From NCBI GenBank assembly GCA_946807835.1, contig OX327700.1, positions 23,534,001 through 23,598,000 of the forward strand: a DNA stretch of 64,000 bases, given 5' to 3'. Positions 61,973-64,000 of this stretch are shown in pieces. Numbering within the stretch: the first letter of the stretch is position 1; every line of letters begins with the position of its first letter. Position numbers and translations under genes: made by a program. The notes below the pieces were generated by a model. The model made no database searches. It saw only the letters and a list, made by a program, of their open reading frames with translations, and was not told the origin of the DNA. This DNA comes from Ailanthus altissimus (taxonomy: Eukaryota; Streptophyta; Magnoliopsida; Sapindales; Simaroubaceae).

Positions 61973-62680
61973 TCAAAGTTGAAACTATATTATAGTGGAT
62001 TCAATCTAACTAAATTAATTTCCTAAAAATTAATATTTTCTATTAGAAAAAAATATCAATTTCGCTCCTATTTTAATTGATATATATTAATTTAATCTCT
62101 ACATTTTTTATATAAATACTCAATTAGTTTTAATAGGAATGAAAATGATCATAATTGAGAAATGAAAATAATAGTAAAAAGTAACTAAAAGCCGTCTTTA
62201 AAGAGACTAAATAAATATTGAAAAAAAAGTAGAGATTAAATTAATATATATCAATTAAATCAAGGAATAAATCGATATTTTCCTTTTCCGTTAACTTACC
62301 TTGTAAATCAAATACATAAGAAGGGCATTTGTTTTTTAAGCAAAGAAGGGCATTTAAGATACTCAAAGTTGAAACTATATTATAATGGATTCAATCTAAT
62401 CAAATTAATTTTCTATTAGAAAAAATAACAATTTCATTTCTAATTTAATTTATATATATCTCAATTTAATTCCTATTTTTTAATAAATACTCAATTAATT
62501 CCGGTAAAAATAAAAACTGTAATAAAAGGTAGCCAAAAATGCCCTTAAAGAGATTAACTAAATATATATTAAAAAAAAGTAAAGATTTAGTTAATATATC
62601 AATTATATTAAAGACTAAACTAATATTTTCTTTCTCCCTTAACTTACCTTATAAATCAAATACATAAGAAGGGCATTTTA
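61973..62680. repeat. tandem duplication of a foldback repeat, about 390-base unit
   Basis: Unit 1 (61,973-62,362) and unit 2 (62,363-62,680) both begin TCAAAGTTGAAACTATATTA and both contain AAATCAAATACATAAGAAGG near their ends. Unit 2 has small deletions. Inside unit 1 the arms 62,053-62,102 and 62,229-62,278 are inverse copies over about 50 bases (ATTGATATATATTAATTTAA with its inverse), so the DNA could form a long hairpin. Unit 2 has the same arms, more diverged. No coding sequence. Confidence 0.78.
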
Positions 62681-63407
62681 GATAATGCCTAGCATTGGTA
62701 TGCCTGACCTTTGAAGACAAGTTATTTCCATGTGTAATTAACTGTGTCTTGAAAAACAAAAATGGTGCGATTGTATCAACATATTTAATTTTTCCAACAA
62801 AATATGAAACTTACTATGCAAGAAAATCTCGATAAGATTTGGCTAAATATATGCATTTAAAAAAAATGATGAATAATCCGTTTTACGAGTGGATGATGAA
62901 TGGGAAAATATCTTGTTCTCAAAGCAAACGAAAGTAAAAGAAAATAGAAATTGATATCAAAGCGAGGTAGTTATCTTTTCAATGAATGAGTCTAATTATA
63001 GCCAATCTTTATAATCAATGTGATTTTTGAGAATCTTTATCTTATCCCTATTCACATTAAATTATAAAACCTCTTACTTGTAATTAACTTCACCCAAAAG
63101 GCTCTTTAATTATGAAAATATTTGCTTTGTAGTGGTTGGTGTACAAATATTTTTAACAAAATATCATTATTTAAGTATTTAGTTGCAATGTTTGTGTATC
63201 CTTTGACCTAAGGTTAGGAATTCAAGTCTTGAAATAATTAAGAAAAACTTATTTTCTTTAATTTGTAATTTGACAACAATTTATATAATAAAAATTATCT
63301 GAACTATTTGTTTGAGATGCATAATGAAATCTTTTGTATAAAAAATATCACTATTTAAAAGAGCACTAATTGAGAGGCTGCAAATAGAAGCAGAAAAGGG
63401 AAAGGTG

Positions 63408-63410
<3 letters not shown>
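62681..63410. other. upstream region of the SCPL gene; no gene seen
   Basis: AT-rich with no recognisable coding sequence. It likely includes the distal promoter of the gene starting at 63,648. Confidence 0.4.

Positions 63411-63444
<34 letters not shown>
63411..63444. repeat. AG microsatellite upstream of the SCPL gene
   Basis: Seventeen AG units in a row, about 200 bases upstream of the start codon. GA/CT repeats in plant promoters and leaders can bind BPC/GAGA-binding proteins; that role here is inference. Confidence 0.9.
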
Positions 63445-63451
<7 letters not shown>

Positions 63452-63647
63452 AAAAAGGGGAAAGAAAATAAAAATGAGGTTTACATTTTACAATATAATA
63501 AAAATAATTCAAAAGGAGAAATAATTAAAGAATAAATTAGCTGATGACAGTTAACTTTCTGTCTTCTTCCTTTCTCAAAGTCTATAAATTCTTCATGACC
63601 TGTTCTCATTTTCCTACGCAAAGTTGAAGCAAAAGAACCTTGCACCA

Positions 63648-63982
63648 ATGGGGTCATCATCAAAATTCTCCCATATCCAATTCTCTCTCTTTGTTTTTTG
63701 TCTGATTGTGTCATTTTCATTTGCGGCATATCCAAGCAACCGAGTTAGCCTATCTTCAACTGCATTCTTGCCAAAACTACAAGCAGAAAAGCTCATAAGA
63801 GAGCTCAACTTGTTCCCAAAACATGCCATTAACACTGCTGCTGATGACACTTCATCAGTTTCGGCTTCGAAGATTGTCGAGAAGCGATTCAGTTTCAACC
63901 CTCTTGGTGATCCAGGGCCTTCTGTTCAAGATTTTGGTCACCATGCTGGCTACTACAAGCTTCCTCATACTCAGGCTGCAAG
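63648..63982 (+). CDS. serine carboxypeptidase-like protein (SCPL48/49 type), first exon
   Basis: This is the first exon of a peptidase S10 gene, cut by the right edge. The ATG at 63,648 is in good context (CACCAATGGGG) and is followed by a signal peptide with the hydrophobic core FSLFVFCLIVSFSFA. The propeptide-like part LPKLQAEKLIRELNLFPK and the start of the mature domain LGDPGPSVQDFGHHAGYYKLPHT match the Arabidopsis SCPL48/SCPL49 group, which resembles vacuolar carboxypeptidase Y. The exon ends at an AG|GTAAAC donor (63,982/63,983). The frame can be opened upstream of the ATG, but only from a non-ATG codon. The catalytic Ser-Asp-His residues lie beyond the window, so activity cannot be judged. 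Confidence 0.9.
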
Positions 63983-64000
63983 GTAAACTGTGTAACTTTG

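Noticed and set aside
63190..63245. Possible tRNA-like B box (AATTCAAGTC)
   Set aside because: No A box at the right distance and no cloverleaf.
1..64000. CRISPR arrays, bacterial operons or phage genes
   Set aside because: No regularly spaced repeats or prokaryotic gene organisation; introns and plant families show nuclear plant DNA.

Overview
This is nuclear DNA from a flowering plant, most likely a eudicot. It holds four recognisable plant protein genes with GT-AG introns, an intron-containing nuclear tRNA-Tyr, an old piece of chloroplast DNA, and plant-type retrotransposons and hAT elements. It is AT-rich. Genes sit at the two edges and as two islands; most of the rest is old, nested mobile DNA.

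Layout. 1-820: 3' end of a GT47 xylan gene (FRA8/IRX7-like). About 1,850-7,600: a decayed plastid insertion in exact plastid order (ycf1, rps15, ndhH), split by a Copia-type LTR at about 5,000-5,930. 8,104-8,193: tRNA-Tyr(GTA), minus strand. 11,567-13,232: a complete XTH31/32-type xyloglucan endotransglucosylase/hydrolase gene, minus strand. 16,640-25,275: a dead L1-type LINE split by a solo LTR and by a hAT-like element that carries another solo LTR. 25,276-33,463: a Copia-type LTR fragment, then a Copia element with a large internal deletion whose 5' LTR holds a long solo LTR that itself holds a further solo LTR. 38,545-42,372: a complete six-exon VPS24 (ESCRT-III) gene. 43,600-45,290: a hAT transposase remnant and another LTR fragment. 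45,823-54,212: a full-length but dead Copia element with a 2.8-kb solo LTR in its gag. 55,105-57,420: a further solo LTR. 57,842-59,103: a hAT-type non-autonomous element holding a TRIM. 61,973-62,680: a tandemly duplicated foldback repeat. 63,648 to the end: first exon of a serine carboxypeptidase-like gene (SCPL48/49 type).

The genes do not form a pathway cluster. FRA8-like and XTH both act on cell-wall hemicellulose (xylan synthesis in the Golgi; xyloglucan remodelling in the wall), but they are separated by plastid and mobile DNA and are on opposite strands. VPS24 is endosomal housekeeping, and the SCPL protein is secretory or vacuolar.

The most unusual signals are in the mobile DNA. One 2.1-2.3 kb non-coding LTR family is present four times, each copy with LTR-like ends and target duplications, and never with an internal region. 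Five Copia-type LTRs of different families share a GC-rich palindromic motif at the same place upstream of their TATA boxes. I found no new protein-coding system. All comparisons were made by eye, and edges of decayed elements are approximate.
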